A program made the translations under genes and the position numbers. The notes under the pieces are model-generated. The model made no database searches. It was not told the origin of the DNA and worked only from the letters and a program-made list of their open reading frames with translations. 64,000 bases of DNA from Spirosoma sp. SC4-14 (GTDB lineage: Bacteria > Bacteroidota > Bacteroidia > Cytophagales > Spirosomataceae), in contig NZ_CP147518.1 in NCBI RefSeq assembly GCF_037201965.1, positions 309,001-373,000 on the forward strand, read 5' to 3'. How positions within the stretch are numbered: the stretch's first letter is position 1; each line of letters opens with the position of its first letter. Shown piece by piece: positions 61,307-64,000 of this stretch.

Positions 61307-62107
61307 TTACATCGTCTCTGCAACCATAACAATAAGCTGAGCTGCTGGTAAAAATAAAATTTGCGCCAGAAAAGTGCCTAGTAAACGCGCAATAACCATC
61401 AGAACGACTTGCCGCCGGAAGGATGATTCCCGGTATTTGCCTTCTGTTACCTCGTCGGTTAAAATTGATAAGTAGGGGTCAATAAACAAAAACATTAGAA
61501 TTGTAGCCAGCCCATTGATAACGGATGATAAGTTGCTTGACGTTGTTCGTAACTCTGGTTTAAGATAGCCTGCGTATAAGGAAGCTAATACACCTACTGT
61601 TAATACAGCTACAGCAATTACGTTGAAAGCAAAAACTTTCCATGGAATAGCTTCTTTGCTTTTGATCTGACTGATATTGCCCAAGTCTGGTGTTGTTATA
61701 CTCGTTCGAATCAGATGGAACCCGGCAGGTGAAAAACCTGCCAGCACCAGGGATGGTATTGATTTATGCCGGGAGAAGTGAATAACAGCGTAAGAAAATA
61801 GTCGCTGGAAAGATGGAATAAGAAGTGCTCCTATAAGAGTAGCAAGCGAAGTTGTCCATAATATCCAGTAAAATACACTAATAGGGTCGGGGTTGTGATA
61901 ATAAATAGTTTTCTCAACTACGTTTGCCAGGATTGGTGCCTGAAAGCCATTCGCTGTTCTTGAAATTAAAACCAGCACGTTGAAGAGGGCAAATGATACG
62001 GCAATTTTGCGGGTTCGAATGCCAACGATGCGTATGGAATACGACAAAGTACTTATCAAATTAATCAGAAAAGATAGCGCAAGAACCCAGACGATTTGTG
62101 TAGACAT
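61307..62107 (-). CDS. amj: Amj-family lipid II flippase (DUF2837)
   Basis: A 266-residue polytopic membrane protein with about six helices. The N-terminal block TLSYSIRIVGIRTRKIAVSF, continuing ALFNVLVLISRTANGFQAPI, is the hallmark of the Amj family, the alternate lipid II flippase first found in Bacillus subtilis beside MurJ. The C-terminal helices end near the last residues (LLGTFLAQILFLPAAQLIVMV). Family recognition is from memory of the motif, not from a search. It is convergent with anmK and divergent from the LbH gene. Confidence 0.82.
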   Translation of the reverse strand: MSTQIVWVLALSFLINLISTLSYSIRIVGIRTRKIAVSFALFNVLVLISRTANGFQAPILANVVEKTIYYHNPDPISVFYWILWTTSLATLIGALLIPSFQRLFSYAVIHFSRHKSIPSLVLAGFSPAGFHLIRTSITTPDLGNISQIKSKEAIPWKVFAFNVIAVAVLTVGVLASLYAGYLKPELRTTSSNLSSVINGLATILMFLFIDPYLSILTDEVTEGKYRESSFRRQVVLMVIARLLGTFLAQILFLPAAQLIVMVAETM

Positions 62108-62153
62108 ATTTGTTCTGGCTAAAATAAATGGAAGTAACTATCAGAGTAAATCT

Positions 62154-62165
62154 GTACAATTGTAC
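62154..62165. promoter_or_regulatory. 12-bp palindrome in a divergent promoter region
   Basis: GTACAATTGTAC is a perfect 12-bp palindrome in the 79-bp gap between the divergent amj and LbH genes. It could be a regulator site for either gene; nothing else supports this. Confidence 0.3.
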
Positions 62166-62186
62166 GAGTAATTCACCGTAAAGGAA

Positions 62187-62813
62187 ATGATAGCAATAGA
62201 TGATTTTATCGATCAGTTTTCAACTGTTTTTAGTTCAGTAAAGGAGCTTGATCCGTGGATGATTACTCAGAACCTACCGGCAACAGTTCAATTAATGATC
62301 CGTGATCTTGACGATAGCTACGTTGTGCAGAACGGAATTGCAATTCATAGAACGGCCATTGTTGAAATGGGTGCCGTATTGAAACCGCCGATCATTCTTG
62401 CCGAAAACAGCTTCGTTGGCGCCCATGCCTACTTGCGGGGCGGAGTTTATGTTGGATCAGGAAGCCGAATTGGGCCGGGTTGTGAGCTAAAATCAAGTCT
62501 GATTTTAGCTCATACGGCAAGCGCTCATTTCAATTTTATTGGCGACAGCATCATTGGCAACAATGTGAATTTTGAGGCTGGTTCGGTAATTGCCAATCAC
62601 TTCAATGAAAAAAATGGATCAGATAAGCTAATTCGAGTCCGCTATCAAAACACCGCTATCGAAACAAATATGGTAAAATTTGGCGCGTTGGTGGGCGATG
62701 GCTCAAGAATTGGTGCCAATGCTGTTTTGTCGCCCGGTACGATTTTACCCAGACAGTCGATCGTTAAGCGACTTGAATTAGTTGATCAGCAGGCCATCAG
62801 GCAGTTATCGTAA
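62187..62813 (+). CDS. Left-handed beta-helix (hexapeptide) acyltransferase-like protein
   Basis: A 208-residue protein with a short N-terminal helical part and a left-handed beta-helix domain from about residue 50 (IAIHRTAIVEMGAVLKPPI, FVGAHAYLRGGVYVGSGSRI and so on). The motif AHFNFIGDSIIGNNVNFEAG is like that of GlmU-type C-terminal acyltransferase domains (AxHxxxIGDSxIG). No uridyltransferase domain is fused. It probably transfers an acyl group to a sugar nucleotide, but the substrate is unknown. Confidence 0.82.
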   Translation: MIAIDDFIDQFSTVFSSVKELDPWMITQNLPATVQLMIRDLDDSYVVQNGIAIHRTAIVEMGAVLKPPIILAENSFVGAHAYLRGGVYVGSGSRIGPGCELKSSLILAHTASAHFNFIGDSIIGNNVNFEAGSVIANHFNEKNGSDKLIRVRYQNTAIETNMVKFGALVGDGSRIGANAVLSPGTILPRQSIVKRLELVDQQAIRQLS

Positions 62814-62815
62814 GC

Positions 62816-63340
62816 TTAACTTTTCGGCCTGAATACTTTCATGACGGTTTCATCTGTTGTCAGAAACGGCCCGCCAACAAGATCAATGCAATAAGGTATA
62901 GCTGGAAAAACCACCGACAAACATTGGCCAATAGCGGTAGGTTTTCCGGGTAAGTTCAGAATAAGTGTCTGATTTCGGATTCCGGCTGTCTGGCGCGATA
63001 AAATAGCCGTCGGAACATACTTAAGACTTTCCTGACGCATCAGTTCACCAAATCCGGGAAGCATCTTCTGGCAAACCGCTTCAGTGGCTTCGGGCGTAAC
63101 ATCACGAAGAGCGGGGCCAGTCCCACCGGTAGTTACAACCAGACAGCAATTTTCAGTATCGGCCAGTTCAATCAGGGTTGCTTCCAGTTGATCCTGCTCA
63201 TCGGGAATGACGCGGTAAACAGGTTCCCATTCACTCGTGAGCCATTCGGTGAGCAGTTTCACAACGGCCTTACCGGGAATATCTTCATAAACCCCTGCAC
63301 TAGCTCTATCCGAAACGTTGATGATGCCGATTTTGATCAT
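62816..63340 (-). CDS. mog: Molybdopterin adenylyltransferase
   Basis: A 174-residue enzyme that adenylates molybdopterin before molybdate insertion. It closely follows E. coli Mog: IGIINVSDRASAGVYEDIPG, VTTGGTGPALRDVTPEATEA, PGFGELMRQESLKYVPTAIL, ILNLPGKPTAI and the ending KVFRPKS. Both the active-site loop and the MPT-binding residues are present. No other moa/moe gene is in the window, so the cofactor pathway is encoded elsewhere. Confidence 0.94.
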   Translation of the reverse strand: MIKIGIINVSDRASAGVYEDIPGKAVVKLLTEWLTSEWEPVYRVIPDEQDQLEATLIELADTENCCLVVTTGGTGPALRDVTPEATEAVCQKMLPGFGELMRQESLKYVPTAILSRQTAGIRNQTLILNLPGKPTAIGQCLSVVFPAIPYCIDLVGGPFLTTDETVMKVFRPKS

Positions 63341-63352
63341 AAGCTTTAAATG

Positions 63353-63429
63353 AGTGAAGAGTTAAGAGTGAAAAGTGAAGAATAGTTTTGACAGACGCGG
63401 AGCTATTCTTCACTCTTAACTCTTCACTA
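63353..63429. repeat. Heptad inverted repeat between mog and the glycogen synthase gene
   Basis: Left units at 63353, 63360, 63367 and 63374 fit AGTkAAr. Right units at 63402-63429 are their complements (TTCACTC, TTAACTC). The phase is unbroken over eleven units. The left arm has one extra unit compared with the right; the other parts pair perfectly. The clear 7-nt indel is the best evidence that the unit is 7 nt. Confidence 0.9.
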
Positions 63430-63434
63430 AAAAA

Positions 63435-64000
63435 TCAGGGTTTTTTCCGCTTTAGCGCCAGATCGTGTGCCGTATCGTAGTAGGAGCGGAGATTGCTCCA
63501 GTCAAATACTTCGGCAATGCTTTCAACACGATTGCGCTGAGCAATGCGGTCGCGTTGAGCCATCCGAACAAAACGGAACAAAACGCTGGCAAGCTGATCG
63601 GCGGCTTCGTTGAAATTCTGTGTTCGGCGATTGATGACGTAGATACCCCGGTTTTCGTAGTCGCGCATGATTTGCATAATGAAATCGCCAAAGCCCGACT
63701 GGTCGCTCGTAACGGTTGGAATACCCCGCACAACGCACTCCAACGGAGTGTAGCCCCACGGTTCATAATAGCTTGGAAATACGCCGAGGTGGCAACCACG
63801 TACAAATTGGCTATAGTCGAGTCCGAACAACGGATTTGTCGATGCAATAAAATCAGGGTGGTAAACGATTTTAACCCGGTCATACTCATTGTTGACCAGA
63901 TTCGCCTGCCGAATAAACCGCGTCATGTCGTCTTCCTGAACCAGATTATGCGTCACAAATGGCGGCAGGTGTTTGGTCCGCCAGCTTTGCACGGTACGCC
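63435..64000 (-). CDS. GT3-family glycogen synthase (partial, C-terminal part)
   Basis: The C-terminal 188 residues of a glycosyltransferase of family GT3, the animal/fungal-type glycogen synthase that is also found in many Bacteroidota. The recognisable acceptor and donor region is LFGLDYSQFVRGCHLGVFPS, then YYEPWGYTPLECVVRGIPTV and TSDQSGFGDFI. These motifs (EPWGYTP with the catalytic Glu) are unlike the bacterial GlgA of family GT5. The 5' part lies beyond the right edge of the window. It seems to make storage glycogen from UDP-glucose. Confidence 0.87.
   Translation of the reverse strand, partial: RTVQSWRTKHLPPFVTHNLVQEDDMTRFIRQANLVNNEYDRVKIVYHPDFIASTNPLFGLDYSQFVRGCHLGVFPSYYEPWGYTPLECVVRGIPTVTSDQSGFGDFIMQIMRDYENRGIYVINRRTQNFNEAADQLASVLFRFVRMAQRDRIAQRNRVESIAEVFDWSNLRSYYDTAHDLALKRKKP

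Noticed and set aside
425..63429. CRISPR array as an explanation of the repeats
   Set aside because: No direct repeats of 24-40 bp with unique spacers, and no cas genes; the repeats are inverted and 7-nt periodic.

Overview
The window looks like chromosomal DNA of a Bacteroidota bacterium of the order Cytophagales, most like Spirosoma and relatives (the genus is inferred). The reasons are a SusC/SusD pair driven by an ECF sigma factor and a FecR protein, an Alternative Complex III cluster joined to an aa3-type oxidase cluster, a DUF4295 gene beside rpmG, promoters of the Bacteroidota form TTTG-N19/20-TAnnTTTG, and almost no Shine-Dalgarno sequences. I see no phage, insertion sequence, CRISPR array or rRNA. 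Most of the window is core or lineage-core chromosome.

Layout. 1-1.0 kb: end of ftsY, a DUF4295 gene and rpmG on the minus strand. 1.2-11.1 kb: single-gene units including a lone nuoD, hpt, a TPR protein, an Lrp/AsnC regulator, a GHL10 glycosidase-like protein, ispH, a GH3-family adenylating enzyme and a glycerophosphodiesterase. 11.2-21.8 kb: one minus-strand locus, ECF sigma > FecR > SusC with STN domain > SusD > a 1249-residue FG-GAP/ASPIC lipoprotein, which reads as a sensed and self-regulated outer-membrane uptake system. 21.9-30.8 kb: penicillin acylase family protein, small membrane protein, OmpH-like chaperone, smpB, HNH nuclease, rpsA, tRNA-Cys(GCA) and an A+T-rich secreted orphan.

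31.0-48.3 kb: a long plus-strand respiratory cluster. actA-actF (quinol:cytochrome c oxidoreductase) are followed by cytochrome oxidase subunits II, I, III, III and IV, heme A and heme O synthases, a Sco copper chaperone, DUF420 (CtaM-like), a small CxxC membrane protein and DUF983. Together they encode a quinol-to-oxygen chain and its assembly factors. 48.4-50.9 kb: an ECF sigma, membrane-anchored partner and outer-membrane protein cassette. 51.0-64.0 kb: envelope and polysaccharide genes (LpxH-like phosphatase, glycosyltransferases, fcl, PglD-like acyltransferase, anmK, amj, GT3 glycogen synthase) mixed with rhlE, mog and small secreted proteins.

The most unusual signal lies between the genes. 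At least eight intergenic spacers hold inverted repeats whose arms are degenerate 7-nt tandem repeats, often with the 7-nt phase kept across the whole element. Each element has its own heptad. Three elements of the same design sit in frame inside the FG-GAP/ASPIC gene, each just before an F-[ST]-D-[VI] motif. Three others punctuate the act operon. Separate finds are a perfect H-type pseudoknot in the rpsA leader, a 58-bp perfect palindrome after tRNA-Cys, a REP-like doublet that supplies the stop codons of both flanking genes, and a three-way-junction-like element upstream of smpB. All calls come from reading the sequence; no database search was run.
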